DNA of 64,000 bases from the NCBI GenBank assembly GCA_018907035.1, contig JACCIC010000004.1:8322001-8386000 (forward strand), read 5' to 3'. Positions 35,401-45,855 of this stretch are shown one piece after another. This DNA comes from Sycobia sp. Sy_11. Its lineage: Eukaryota > Arthropoda > Insecta > Hymenoptera > Epichrysomallidae. Every line of letters starts with the position of its first letter. The stretch's first letter is position 1. The position numbers were made by a program, and so were the translations under genes. Under the pieces are notes generated by a model. That model was not told the origin of the DNA, searched no databases, and worked only from the letters and a program-made list of their open reading frames with translations.

Positions 35401-38400
35401 TTGTAATGGACGTGGCCGCCGAGGCTATGAGAGGAGTGGGCTCGCTTACTCGTGAAAGTATCGGAGAACCTATCGAGCTCTGGACTGTAGTTACCGATGA
35501 TTGCAGTGGGTGCTGAAAAAGAAAATTATAAAGTTTGTTTTAAGTAAAATGCATTGTTGTATCTTTTTTGTTTATATTTAACTTTTATGTATTGTCAATG
35601 GCTCGAATTCATCCCACAGCGCCACGGGTGGCTGTATCAATAAGGCTCATAGTCAGGCAAATTTACATTTGAAAGAACTTTATGTTTGTACCAGCTGCCA
35701 AAAGATAGAAGACAATAGTCTTTTCTCTGGAGACAGACGTATAAAAAATACAGCCCCACTTAACTAACAAACCATTTCTCTTTTAGTATTAAAGCTATCT
35801 TTGGCTAATGCAAAGATAAGCGTAATTTGTTTCCTTAATGCGATATATAATACCACAGCAAGTTCCCCCTGTTTTTGGACAATCTTTTGACAATTCTCTT
35901 ATCCAAGCAGTGTAATTAATGTAAATTTATCAAGCTGACAGTTACATTCAGCTTTTACCAACTAGCACCGTGGGAGATCTTCCAGAGGCGAATAAGACCG
36001 AAAAACTAACCTGCTGCTGCTGTTGCTGCTGGGGCGAAAGCATGGGCTTTGGCTGCTGCAGCGGGGGCGGCGTCGACTCGTCTATCCTGCGCTTCTTGGC
36101 GACCTCGAGCGAGACGGGCTGCTGGCCGATGAGTTCGACGACGGAGCCGCTCAGCAGGGGCGTGCTCGCCTTGCGCTTGGGCGAGCTGGATCTCTCCACG
36201 CCGAGATCCAGCGGCTGCGTCTGGAAGTTGTTGGCGCCCCCGGCGCCGTTCGCGGCCACGCCGATAAGCTGCTGCTGGACCGCGAGCTGGTGATGGGCCA
36301 CCGGGTGGACGATGCCCGGCGGTGGCCTGGCGATCGGGGCCAGAGCCGCGTTCGGCGGCAGGAGGTGTAGCGGTGGCGGCAGTTTACTGGAAGATTAGTC
36401 ATCGATTAATATCGAATTAAAGCGTTCAGAGATGGTTCCATTTGCCACGGATGGTTCGAGTAGTTTTTATTACAAAGTAAGCAAAAATTCGAGCCGTTCA
36501 GTCTCATAATAATAAAAAAAAAAACCGAATATAGTAACTAAAAGAAAGTTTATTATAGAATGCTTCGATTAACAAAAAATAAAGAGAGATGCTCACCCAA
36601 TGCCTGGCCCGGAGTGCAACGACGGCGGCGGCGGCAGTTTCGAGGCCCCGAGGGGCGAACCGTAGCCTCTGGAGTCGTACGGGCTGCGACTCGAGTGAGC
36701 GGGCGGCGGCGGCAGGTGGGCGAAGTGCGAGCCGGGAACCGAGCCCGGATGATGGCCGATCGGCTGGAAGGAGGAGACGCCGATGCCGCTGTTTGCGCTC
36801 GACTTCGAGGTCAGGGGCAGCGGCACCGCCGAGACCGAGGACGGTATCGACGAGGCGGAGGTCGAGAGCGCGCCCGAGGCGATGGACGGGCCTGAGGACG
36901 AGCCAATCACGCCCGAGGAGCAGCTGTCCGAGGCGCGGCAGACGGGCGTGCCCGTCATTATGCCCGAGTTCGGTTTCCCGTAGATGTGCGACGGAGCTGG
37001 ACTGCTCACCTGAAATACAAACGTTGAAATATTATTATAGGCGGGAGTAACTCGCGTTAACCTTACACATTTATCTTTTAATTATATCATGTTGCTAATT
37101 AACGACCAAAATGGTCGTCAAGTTATCTGCACGATACTTTTCGAATTACTTCAAAATAAATTGACGACGAGGAAGCTTCGAGAAAAATACCGTTGTTTCT
37201 TTTCGTACTTAGAGATTCATTTTGCTTTGGTCGTCGTTTAATAACATAACCGAATTAAATAAAGAATATATTTTTTTTTATCTGCTTTGGCCTGGGGATA
37301 AAATTGAGAATCTGAACGAAACGGTACCTCTAATAGAGACCATAGAATTATCTTGGCTCAAGCAGATAGAAAAAAAACAATATTTTTACATTTAATCCGT
37401 GTTTTTTTTTCTCGCTAATCCCTCGAAGCCTCTCCTGTGAGTAAGACATCGACGTGTGCGCGACGTACCTTGGGCTTGGAGCCAGCCGGCGCAGCGTAGT
37501 GCGACGTGGGCGAAGTGCCGGGCTGGTGTGGATGATGGGGCGGCGCGTGACCGTACGGCGAGTACGGGCTCTTGGCCTGGTGGGGCGGATAGGCCAGCTG
37601 GGGCTCGGGCCTGCTGAGGTAGCGCGGCTCCGGGGGCGAGGGATGCGGCACCTGGGAGACCTGGTGGCTGGGCTGCTGCTGCTGCTGCTGCTGGGAGCCG
37701 ACCGGCGAAGGCGAGGACGAGGTCGCCTGGGGCGAGTGACGATTGACGCCCGGGTGCTGGAGGCTCGAGGGGTGATGGGCGCTTCCCGGTCGGCTCAACA
37801 TGCCCGTCAACTTGTCGTTCTGCAGGTGGTGGTGGTGGCCGTGGGGGCTCTGGGTAGGCGAGCGACACTCGTACGGCGATTTGTGCTGCAAAACGTGAAA
37901 GGGAAATGCGGATTAGATATCGAGGTATTTTGGTGCGTTTTTTAGTCCCACGTTCTTTGGGTTCTTTGAACGAAGGCGAGGCGGTCAAATTATTCGAAGC
38001 CCGCATCCTCCAAACTGTTCGGTGCGTCGGTTATAAAACCTCTGCGCCGTGATACGTTTTAAAGCGCAATTTCTCTTACTTTAAATTAATGCTCGGTTGG
38101 CGCAATAAAGGGGCACCCGAGCCCTTGATTGAATGTACGATTAATATTTGTGTCACGTCCGAAGAAAAGGAAATTAACGTGACCGATGGCCAGTGTTAAT
38201 ATACTTGCGAGTGTCGTTGAACTCATTTAACTGTAATTGATCGTGCGCGCTTGCGGGGGGAAAGGGCTTGAATAAAAATTTATTTTAACAGCGCTGTAAC
38301 GTTTAAAGTAAGTAACGTGAATACCGCGCCGTATGAATAAACGTTACGCAGTAAACAAGCTAATGTAGAGCGATGAGTCTTGTCGTAGTGAAATAACGCG

Positions 38401-41400
38401 CGTGTTTAACTTTAATTTTTCGAAATTTCAATTTGGACGGCGTGCGGTAATGCTGCTTTTGCCTTATAGTACAAAAGACAAGAAGAGACCGTGCTCCCTG
38501 AACTATACGTAACCCTTAGTTTAAAGAATTTTTTTCTCGTATTATTGCTGAACTATAAAAATAACCAAAACCGGATTTATATGAGTATTATGATGATTTG
38601 TGCGAGGCTCGGGAAAATAATGATTAACTCGAATTTTCTAGAGTATCGCAAGTTTCTTATTCCCTGATAATGAAATTTGAGACCAGGTGAAACTAAGTAT
38701 AAAAAATCTCGTTACAATATAGTGCTAAAATTTGCTAGTCTATTGAAAGTTACCAAACTACTAATTTCCTAAAAGTCTATATAAAATTTGTACTCGTAGA
38801 CAAAGTTTAACAAAGTTTGGAAAAGTTTGGGGAAATTTCGGCAAAGTTTGGTAATATTCATTAGCGTGTATAAAATGTTTGGAATATTGGAAAGTTCCAG
38901 CGAAATCTGGCAGCATTCATGAACGCGTAACAATGTTATGGGCTTTGGTGGTAACCTGTAGCACTTTAAACTTTGTTATAAAAGTTGCCAGACGTTCCTA
39001 AAAGCCGTCTAAATCCCTAACCATTATTGTTGCACATTCATATGAATGCCGCCCAAAACTTTGATGAAATTTACCAAACTTTTCGCACGAGTTATAATTT
39101 TAGCCTTTAATCGGTATAATTTTAAGCAAAACCCGAAAACATAAATTTGTCCGCCAGCGAGTGGAGAGCTTCTTGGTAAACCGTGCGTAGATTTCATAAA
39201 TATTAAACCAAACTTATTAAAACGAAGCGATTAATGAGAAATTATTAATCTGAAGCGAGATTTACGCGAGGCTCCAATGCCACATGAAGCCAAAAAGGCA
39301 CTTCTGTAAACTACGCCACAAAACCAAAACTTTACATTCCCCTTTGTTAAAAAAAAAAAAAAAAAAAAAAAATTCATCCGTCTTTCCCTCCGCTCCTTAT
39401 CCACAAACTACATCTATACAGCCAATATATAAAAAAGAAGAAGAACAAACACGAGGGACGACCTACCGAAACCGGCTGTACGTTCAGGTAGGACATCATC
39501 TTGGGACTGGGCGAGTGCGCGGGCTGTGCCACGGGCTGCTTAGGATGCTGCTGCTGCTGCTGCTGGTCCCTGCTTCCCTCGTTCTTGACGATGACCGAGC
39601 TCTTGTGGTCGGGTAGCAGAGGCGGCGGATTCGGTAGCGCGTCACCAACCCGCGACAGGTGGTGATGGTCTCGATCGCCCAGCGAGCCAGGCTTGACGCC
39701 CTGCTGGTGCTGCTGCTGCTGTTGCTGCTGCTGCTGGACCGAGGGCGACGAGGAGGACGAGGACGACGACGACGAGGACGACTTGTTCACCTTGATGTCG
39801 TGCACGAAGCCGCCTGGCTGATAATTGGAGTAACTGAAGATGCTGACGTTGGGCTCGGCCTTCGGCAAGCTCTGGTGGGACTGATGAACGACGGAGGACT
39901 GCTGCTGCTGTTGCTGTTGCTGCTGCTGTTTGTCGGATCGGCCGCCCGAGAGCGCCGATGACGAGGATTTCGAGGTGCGCGAGTGCGCAGGCGGCGGTGG
40001 ATAGTCCACTTTGCCGGGTACGCTCGATGGTCGCGAGACCTGGGGAAGAACGAAATTGGGACGTTTAGTTATGGATTTGTGTAATGAGGCAAACGAGCGC
40101 GTAGAAGTGATACTTGACAATTGCGTTCAAATTCTCATTGGAATGGCTTTGTATTGTGGATTTTTAATTAATAATCAACATTTATCGCTGTCTAACCGTT
40201 CGCTGATCATTTAAGCTGATTTCATCGACCTGGTGATATAAAAACATAGCTTAGCCCGGCTCAGCCCTATAATTTGTCTCTTCCTTGTTTATCACGTGAT
40301 ATAGTTTTACTGTACCTAAAATTAATCCACTTAAAACTTCACTTTCGTACATGGGTAATTATACCGAGAGAATGGAGGGAAAAAATCGCGTTAACGATAG
40401 ATATATGATTTTCAATTTACGGCGATTAAATAAATACCGTTGCGAGCAGTCGTTCGCGCGCAACGTAGAAATTCCTATGTACGTTATTACTATGTTACGA
40501 TGCTAAATTACGTGATCCGTCACGTGATAAGAGCCATTAATTTACAATACAGAATGCTGAATATACACTATTTAGCTCCCAATTCTGAAAACGAATGAAG
40601 CAAGACTCCGATAAGGTTAATATTTTCCTTTATATTTGTTATCTGTGACATACTGGTGTATTTAGCATGCGTTTATCTTATACACATTTCTGTATTAAAC
40701 GAATAAAAAAAATTTTTTTTTACTTCAAAGCGATATTTAAATCAAAGACGTTTCCATTCGTATGTATACATATAGAGATAAAAACAATTTCTTTAAATGA
40801 GTCTCTTTACACGAGTTTGATGTTTATCAGCTCGAAATAGAGCGCCGGCGAAAGAGTTACTCATTTTTAGAGTATAATATATTATATTAACAGTTGTCGG
40901 TGAAATCGTTACGATCGAAGTTAGAAGTAATACAACATATATGTTAAGCCTAATACGTTATGTGCTCGGGACGACATTATCTTGATTTATAAGGCTCATT
41001 AATCAGCTTTGTTTTATTTAATCGTGTATCGGCAAGAGATATTGAAAGTTGATTGATTAAGATAAGAATAAAAACCAGCCATACATTCGACGAGTGACTT
41101 ATTTTCGAGTTAATTATAATTATAGTACAGATTACTTTTTTGATGATGTTTTATTTAGTTTGTATATACAATTCTATATCGTAATGCTCAGTAAATCTAT
41201 GATCGACGATGATGAAATGAAAAATTATCTTTAAAAAGGAACAACAGAAAACAAATTTATTTACACTCAAATACATTTGCATTTCTCAAAACAAACTTAT
41301 TCTGACATTTTTTTAAACTCCCACAGCGTGTGTCCAATTAATGATCTTGTTATGAACCTTGATATAAAAATATCAAACCGATTGATTTATCATAAATATT

Positions 41401-43485
41401 TGAAAACTGTAGTTCAAACTTTTTTAATATCGAGTTTTCAATGCAAATCAAATTAATGAGTTTTTAAGGGAGAGAGAGAAGAATAAACGACAAGGAGACA
41501 AAAAACGTGGTTTTAAAGAAAAAAGTTGACGTGTTTATACATTTTTTTCACGCTGTAGAGTCAAAAGAGTGCTCAAATGTGAAACGAAGGCAACAAGATG
41601 AAGACTGCTTTGACCTTCATAAATCTATTTAAAAACATTTTCGTAATCCGTCAAAAAGCTCTAATTTTTCAATTAAAAAAAAAAGAAGCAATTAGAAGTT
41701 ATCTCGTCGAAACAACCAGTTGAGAGACTAATTTTTTTAACATAATTATATTCATGGATAAGTAATACGAATTATAATATATAAACGAGTAGCATCGCCG
41801 AGCATTTAACTGTTTATAATCGCGCCGTATGGGCTTTATAATGAATTCCACCTGAGCAAAGAAACACACACACGTATATGTAGTTAACGGGTTTATGAAA
41901 AGACAATTTGAAAAATATTATAGTAAGGTACGTAACCTATTATAAGCCGGTGTGTGCAAACAAAGCTAGGAAATAGCGTTTATTGATTTTTAATTCCGAA
42001 TAATTATTGAAAATTAAATTAAACGCCGAAGCAGATTAAATATTATATTAAGCGGAAAAACATTAAATAATCATTTGAGCATACATCGGCCTAGTAATAT
42101 ATTTAAAAGGCATTTACCTCTTTTACCGACGAGTATACGAGGACGTAGTACTCGGTTCTATGGCGATTGAAGAAGTTTAAAAAATGATGTATTTGGAGGT
42201 TATATTCGTTTTTAAATTCTGCGCAATACTCGGACAATGCTTGCTCAACAGATTGTATAAGTTATTGTGTAATTTTTATTTAACACATCGGGCTCCTAAA
42301 TATATACGCGAAAGAGATCGAAACCAGATATTGAAATTAAATGTTTTAAAAACTTGGCAAAATTTTACTCGGAATTCCATAAATCAATATTATCAGTAGG
42401 TTGAGATCTTAAAGTATTGGGGAAAAGAGAAGAATATTCTTTTTCATAGTAGCCAATTAACATTTGACCTCGAAAGCAAAAATTTCGTAGGAAGATGATG
42501 AATTTCGAATGCCAAAAAATTACACTAACGTATTTCCATATAAAAACAAACGTGTTCTTTTACTGTTACAAAAACACGTTGCTTGAAAAATGCAATCGCT
42601 GCAGTTAAGCGTTCCAATGATTTTCGAACGTTTCATTGTATTATTTTTATGCGTAAATTAAAACTTTCAGAAGAGAGTTCAGATGGACACTTCAAATCCA
42701 GTAAGGCGTCCGAATAACGCGTAAATTCTTAAAAGGATTTAAAAAAAAATTCGAACAGCAGTGGTGCATTTGAACTTTCAGCTTTAAATTCGAGAAGACA
42801 TTGCGTAGAATACGAGGAGCCACTTCACTCGGCGTTTCTATCGAAAACAATTATTAAGAACAAGTGAGAACCAAACTGAACGTTGGTGAAAAGGGAGGAC
42901 AACGAAGGAGCATTTGCACTTATCGAGGTTCTATCCTAATTGAGGTTCTTAAGTTGCGTTTGGTTCTCACTCACGTTCTGTCTTCTATCTATCTGGTTCT
43001 TTCTTCTACTCTTTGCATATCTCTGGCGCGCACGCGCTTCTACTCTTCGGTTTTCCATGCATCTCGACCGTTCTCGCGTAGAGCGTGTTATTCACATTTT
43101 CGAACCAGAGAGAACCTCAAGAGCGAGACTTGCCCGAGAGATCGTTTTGCGCCAACTCCGCCGATAACTCGAAACGAAGCAGAAACACACACATACACAC
43201 ATACACACACACACACACAATTATATCTGCAAAGAGTAAAAAATGACCGACCTGTTGAGCGGACTGCGGCACCGCGGCCGCCCTGAGGTAGGCGAGGCTC
43301 TGCTGGGCCGCGTACTCGCTCGCGGCCTCCTGCTGCTCCCTCTGCGTGCGCTCGGCCGCCGCCTGGGCGGCCAGCTGGTGCTCCCGTAGCTCCCTCTCCT
43401 CCCGGTCGCGCTGCTCCCTCTGCTGCTGGGCGGCGGCCGCGGCGGCGGCGACGGCGGTGGCCGCGCTACCGCCGCTCACCTGGGC

Positions 43486-43518
<33 letters not shown>

Positions 43519-43524
43519 GGACGT

Positions 43525-43558
<34 letters not shown>

Positions 43559-43692
43559 CCGGCGGAGGACGAGCCGCCGACCGGGACGGCCGGGTGGTGG
43601 TGCAGCGAGGCGTGACCGCGCGTCGCGCCCGGCGGCGGCGCCAGCGGAATGAAGCTGTTCCACGGCGGCATCGATGCCGTCTGCATGTTCCT
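25385..43692 (-). CDS. Kdm3: Kdm3, JmjC-domain histone H3K9 demethylase (KDM3/JHDM2 family), 5'-incomplete
   Basis: Sixteen - strand exons splice with GT-AG borders and fully compatible phases to 6282 nt, 2093 residues plus stop. KDM3 enzymes are nuclear Fe(II)/2-oxoglutarate dioxygenases that remove mono- and dimethyl marks from H3K9. Domain order, numbered from the first in-window codon: a Gln/Ser/Pro/Ala-rich region (1-1050), a basic linker (1050-1190), cysteine clusters including KCRECR (about 1190-1271), the C2HC4 zinc finger [14 protein letters not shown]...[12 protein letters not shown] (1343-1390), SPLSWLAD and an LRELL LXXLL motif (1492-1629), then JmjC (1630-2093). The iron ligands H1856 and D1858 (HLD) and H1987 (GAPHQ) are present. 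The N-terminal domain seen in other KDM3 proteins is not in the window. Confidence 0.97.
25962..26977 (-). CDS. Kdm3: Kdm3 exon o: JmjC catalytic domain, main part
   Basis: 1016 nt, acceptor ttttcattgcag, donor gtaagt. It begins [20 protein letters not shown], then [19 protein letters not shown], the [10 protein letters not shown] motif, the [11 protein letters not shown] segment, [20 protein letters not shown] and [13 protein letters not shown]. It carries the iron ligands in [19 protein letters not shown]: His at 26297-26299 and Asp at 26291-26293. [19 protein letters not shown] and the [12 protein letters not shown] loop follow. It is complete, without frame breaks, and ends two bases into a Gly codon. 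Confidence 0.98.
27118..27531 (-). CDS. Kdm3: Kdm3 exon n: SPLSWLAD and LXXLL motifs
   Basis: 414 nt, phase 0 at both ends, acceptor ttctttgtgcag, donor gtgagt. It contains [12 protein letters not shown], an acidic [13 protein letters not shown] run and [15 protein letters not shown] fits the LXXLL nuclear-receptor box, and a similar LXXLL sits at the equivalent place in human KDM3A. A long Ser/Asn/Thr-rich tract and [17 protein letters not shown] finish the exon. Confidence 0.95.
27532..27627 (-). other. Kdm3: Kdm3 96-nt stop-free intron
   Basis: Between exons m and n, a GTGAGT...GTGCAG intron of 96 nt is a multiple of three with no in-frame stop. Retention would add 32 residues ([18 protein letters not shown]...). 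The inserted residues are hydrophobic and unlike KDM3, so splicing is the expected state. Confidence 0.85.
27628..27930 (-). CDS. Kdm3: Kdm3 exon m: region C-terminal to zinc finger
   Basis: 303 nt, phase 0 at both ends, acceptor tttttatacag, donor gtgagt. It reads [70 protein letters not shown]. The ExLxxTQIIP...WGxxxxCxC pattern matches KDM3A after its zinc finger. The intron that follows (27532-27627) has no in-frame stop. Confidence 0.95.
27931..28233 (-). other. Kdm3: Kdm3 intron l-m
   Basis: A GT-AG intron of 303 nt, AT-rich, with no element seen. Confidence 0.85.
28234..28379 (-). CDS. Kdm3: Kdm3 exon l: C2HC4 zinc finger
   Basis: 146 nt, acceptor ttattatag, donor gtatga. It reads [20 protein letters not shown] then [20 protein letters not shown] and VVCIDCYE. 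The CxxC...CxxC...CxxC pattern and the [17 protein letters not shown] core are the signature zinc finger of KDM3/JMJD1 enzymes, required for their demethylase activity. Confidence 0.97.
28627..28837 (-). CDS. Kdm3: Kdm3 exon k: linker between cysteine cluster and zinc finger
   Basis: 211 nt, acceptor ttttcttctag, donor gtaata. It reads [20 protein letters not shown] ... [18 protein letters not shown] ... EEHLARG. The QLWLP and the helix with GDQFCxLI correspond to the same segment of human KDM3A. It leaves one base for exon l. Confidence 0.93.
28973..29418 (-). CDS. Kdm3: Kdm3 exon j: AT-hook-like motif, Glu run and first cysteine cluster
   Basis: 446 nt, acceptor ttctgtacag, donor gtaagt. 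It starts with [20 protein letters not shown], where KRGRKPR is an AT-hook-like DNA-binding motif, followed by a Glu run and the basic [10 protein letters not shown] and KSKKRRNNR. The C-terminal half has [16 protein letters not shown] and [20 protein letters not shown], matching the conserved Cys cluster and the FCRFxxFRR block of KDM3A. It ends ...YVDADE in phase 0. Confidence 0.95.
29419..30186 (-). other. Kdm3: Kdm3 intron i-j
   Basis: A 768-nt AT-rich intron (gttagt...tctgtacag) with nothing recognisable inside. Confidence 0.85.
30187..30406 (-). CDS. Kdm3: Kdm3 exon i: basic linker and acidic/Ser patch
   Basis: 220 nt, acceptor gtgtggtag, donor gttagt. It reads [20 protein letters not shown], then [34 protein letters not shown] and [12 protein letters not shown]. 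The acceptor pyrimidine tract is weak, but the phases (0 in, 1 out) fit both neighbours and the basic run is continuous with exon h. Confidence 0.82.
31265..31960 (-). promoter_or_regulatory. Candidate internal promoter / alternative first exon of Kdm3
   Basis: This island within intron h-i has raised CpG, a GA-rich block (31870-31905) and initiator-like sequences on the - strand (gcgcgcagcgtcgcgtcggt around 31781-31801). Open frames occur on both strands (31500-31808 +, 31475-31732 -) but resemble no known family. A start here would make a short Kdm3 that keeps the basic linker, zinc finger and JmjC domain and lacks the Gln-rich half. This is inference only. Confidence 0.25.
32376..32439. 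repeat. (TA)n microsatellite
   Basis: 64-nt pure TA tract in Kdm3 intron h-i. Confidence 0.97.
34253..34587 (-). CDS. Kdm3: Kdm3 exon h: Ser/Thr-rich and basic region
   Basis: 335 nt, acceptor tttctttacag, donor gtatga. It starts [20 protein letters not shown], has poly-Ser/Thr and poly-Ala runs, the sequence [19 protein letters not shown], and ends PPKRKPPK in phase 0. The Lys/Arg-rich end joins VKRKK in exon i to make a strong basic cluster likely to act in nuclear import or DNA/nucleosome contact. Confidence 0.88.
34588..34821 (-). other. Kdm3: Kdm3 intron g-h
   Basis: A 234-nt intron (gtgagt...tttacag). Nothing notable. Confidence 0.85.
34822..35254 (-). CDS. Kdm3: Kdm3 exon g: conserved [15 protein letters not shown] motif
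   Basis: 433 nt, acceptor taccaacag, donor gtgagt. The first part is an Ala/Ser/Pro-rich stretch. The second carries [20 protein letters not shown], a short motif also recognisable in other KDM3/JMJD1 proteins and so probably a conserved interaction or regulatory element. It ends in phase 1 at NGNTG, which exon h continues. Confidence 0.92.
35354..35512 (-). CDS. Kdm3: Kdm3 exon f: Ser/Thr/Val-rich short exon
   Basis: 159 nt (53 codons), phase 0 at both ends, acceptor ctttttcag and donor gtgaga. It reads [20 protein letters not shown], then [20 protein letters not shown] and ends in QPNSQSQ. Its size and symmetric phase would allow cassette skipping without a frameshift. Confidence 0.85.
35513..36010 (-). 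other. Kdm3: Kdm3 intron e-f
   Basis: A 498-nt intron (gttagt...tttttcag), AT-rich with no repeats or conserved frames seen. Confidence 0.85.
36011..36386 (-). CDS. Kdm3: Kdm3 exon e: basic KKRR motif and poly-Gln
   Basis: 376 nt, acceptor aatcttccag, donor gttagt. One base completes a Gly codon, then [36 protein letters not shown] and [14 protein letters not shown]. The two basic patches (SPKRK, AKKRR) are candidate nuclear localisation signals. The exon ends in a Q7 run in phase 0. Confidence 0.9.
36597..37009 (-). CDS. Kdm3: Kdm3 exon d: Ser/Pro/Gly-rich region
   Basis: 413 nt, begins in phase 0 after tttgtatttcag and leaves two bases before gtgagc. It opens [20 protein letters not shown], continues as a Ser-rich tract and [20 protein letters not shown], and ends with [13 protein letters not shown]. 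It is probably disordered. The phase matches exon e exactly. Confidence 0.9.
37010..37468 (-). other. Kdm3: Kdm3 intron c-d
   Basis: A 459-nt intron (gtacgt...atttcag). Nothing notable. Confidence 0.85.
37469..37885 (-). CDS. Kdm3: Kdm3 exon c: Pro/His/Gln/Ser-rich region
   Basis: 417 nt, phase 0 at both ends (acceptor acgttttgcag, donor gtacgt). It reads [20 protein letters not shown], a Q7 run, [18 protein letters not shown] and ends APAGSKPK. Repeated SPYxxY/SPTQSP motifs are potential proline-directed phosphorylation sites. No folded domain is visible. Confidence 0.9.
37886..39466 (-). other. Kdm3: Kdm3 intron b-c (1.6 kb) with degenerate repeats
   Basis: This intron contains a cluster of related sequences at about 38740-39090 (AAAGTTTGG units and a diverged duplication) and a poly(A) run near 39350-39371. 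No coding sequence was recognised. Confidence 0.8.
38740..39090. repeat. Degenerate tandem repeat cluster (AAAGTTTGG units)
   Basis: Around 38801-38851 five approximate copies of a 10-nt unit like caaagtttgg occur. The segment tgaaagttaccaaac...ttcctaaaagtct (about 38746-38780) recurs in diverged form as taaaagttgccag...ttcctaaaagccgtct (about 38980-39012). ttaccaaactttt near 39070 is an inverted copy. This looks like an old local duplication. Confidence 0.5.
39467..40039 (-). CDS. Kdm3: Kdm3 exon b: poly-Gln and poly-Ser low-complexity region
   Basis: 573 nt, phase 0 at both ends, acceptor cttccccag, donor gtaggt. It begins [20 protein letters not shown], contains Q10, S12 and Q9 runs and a more complex segment ([19 protein letters not shown]), and ends SYLNVQPVS. 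It is likely intrinsically disordered. The encoded (AGC/TCG)n and (CAG)n appear as CTG/CGA-type runs on the + strand. Confidence 0.88.
40040..43251 (-). other. Kdm3: Kdm3 intron a-b (3.2 kb)
   Basis: An AT-rich intron (gtcggt...ccccag). It ends toward exon a in a (CA)n patch (43185-43220). No gene or mobile element was recognised. Confidence 0.8.
43252..43692 (-). CDS. Kdm3: Kdm3 exon a (most 5' exon in window): poly-Gln and Ala/Glu-rich
   Basis: 441 nt, phase 0 at both ends, acceptor ttgtgcag and donor gtcggt. It starts [20 protein letters not shown], then has two runs of 11 Gln split by Thr-Ser, a Gly/Ala patch and a charged helix-prone Ala/Gln/Arg/Glu segment ([20 protein letters not shown]) that may be a coiled coil. 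There is no upstream in-frame start within the exon other than internal Met codons, so upstream exons are expected. The donor GTCGGT is non-optimal but gives a consistent join to the next exon. Confidence 0.85.
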
Positions 43693-43860
43693 CTGCACAA
43701 GCGAATAAGACACCTACTTCAATCAATTACGCTCTTTCACGGGCGGTGAATGCGTTTGGGGCCACGCGTACAAGGGTTTCGGGAATCGGGTCGTTAGGGA
43801 TGCGCCTCGTTTCTCGGTCTTATTAGTAGTATTTGCCATAGGTTAGGCTCAGGCGATGGC

Positions 43861-43863
<3 letters not shown>

Positions 43864-43914
<51 letters not shown>
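43864..43914. repeat. (AT)n microsatellite
   Basis: 51-nt AT tract just upstream of Kdm3 exon a. Confidence 0.97.
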
Positions 43915-43916
<2 letters not shown>

Positions 43917-44300
43917 TAATCGAACGAGTAAGAGTTCGTGCTTTAATTATAGGTATATATGAAGCAAGGACTAACCTCTAAAACCGTATCGAACAAGATA
44001 GAAAATCCTGAATTTTGCAGAGCGCACTTTTTAATATACTATTAGATCTGTGTATATGAAATGCTCAGCAGTATAGAGCTGAATTTTTACTGGACCAGAT
44101 TAAAATCCATCGGGGAATATAATATGTGAAAACAGAATGCTTCTCCTATCTTATCATTCCTTTATTACACAGTGTACATATTAACATAGGTTTTCTATAT
44201 TATACTTGATATAGAATCGATAAGCCAGTTCGTAAACTGGATAAAGTTTATTTGATAAGGGGTTAAGTGCGCTGATAAGGCATACCTACATAGATACCTA

Positions 44301-44305
44301 CATAC

Positions 44306-44365
<60 letters not shown>
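44301..44365. repeat. (CATA)n(TA)n microsatellite
   Basis: Five CATA units pass into a 45-nt TA tract. Confidence 0.96.
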
Positions 44366-44367
<2 letters not shown>

Positions 44368-45798
44368 TTCATTTAAAAGAAGCTCAGCGCGGGCGGGTGT
44401 GTAAAAGATACACACTAAAAATTCCACAGTTTCAGCGTAATTGCCGAGCCTGCACGAAGAGAAAAACATACGAGAAGAAAATTTTTTTTCCTTTTTTCCT
44501 TGTATATAAAATGTATATAATCAGACTCGGCAGCTTTTCCTGGTGTATATATATACTACCTATTGCCGATATTGTGCACGGCGTAAATCGACGAAATCAC
44601 CGTATATAGGCGTATAATATTAGATAAAGTCCGCGCGCCGCCTGCTGATATACAGCGCACGTTTTCTATATATGTTTATAGCTTGTAGACCGTATTACCA
44701 TACCTGCATATTTTAGAATTATGCATGTATTAGCTAGAAAACGTGCCGCGCTCAAACTGGCATAAACGCGCGCCACTCGTACACATTTATACAGTAACGT
44801 TGGAAGAATAGAAAAAATTTTGCACTCGCGCTGAAAGAAAAATTTTGTACCCAACATAGCTTGCGACAGATTCGGCGCATTATAGAATAATATTTACCGT
44901 TCTTATATAAATAAGCGACCACGTCGTGGAGAGAGAGATAACTTTTTCTTTTTTTTTTTATTCGAACGCCTAAAACAAAATTACATATTCGTTCGAGTAT
45001 AGTATGCCTGCGCGTGCGCGTTAAATTTTTTGATCGACTTGTTGCACACGCGCGCGCGCACATCTGTATAACAAACTTAAAATACAAAAGTCTTCCGTTC
45101 ATGCTCGAGCGCGACATTTTACCCGGTAATAATTAAGAAACTGTAAACAAGCGCCCGACTGAGTTTTCGGTCGCGCTGCGCATTAAACGTACGATGCAAT
45201 TATTAATCAATAACGTGCATAACGACCTATCGTAAAACGTGACCGATCGCTGGCACGATTACACATGCACGTATAGCATACTCATGATATACATATATAT
45301 ATATATATAAATTTTCTATTTAATTCGTTCTTTAAAAAATATTTCTATGTTTTGGAGAAATAATCTCGGAATTACGGATGAGCTTTTATCAGAAAACCCA
45401 GAAATCCAGGGAGGACAAAAAACAACTACGACGATGACGACGAAACAAGCAAGAACGACAACTACGGTATTACGCCCATTTCTCGCGAATTCGCAAAATC
45501 CGCAATGAGAACGAATGCAACGCCAACTTACACACACACACACACACACACGCGCGCGCGCAGCAACACGTTCGCTGTTGATCAATATAATATCGCCAAT
45601 GCCAAGAATAATGAGAAAAAATTCGAAGACTCTTTTGAAGTAATCCGAAAGTGCGATATTATCGAATGAATACCGAAATAAGGAGGTTGCCTAACCCAGA
45701 ACAGAAAAATAAATAAACAGAGGACAGCTGAATAGCTGCGGCTTGAATTTAAGGCATTTATAAAAACGTACACGGGTCTAAGTATAAGATACTCGTGC

Positions 45799-45801
<3 letters not shown>

Positions 45802-45851
<50 letters not shown>
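45802..45851. repeat. (TA)n microsatellite
   Basis: 50-nt TA tract followed by a short CA run. Confidence 0.97.
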
Positions 45852-45855
<4 letters not shown>

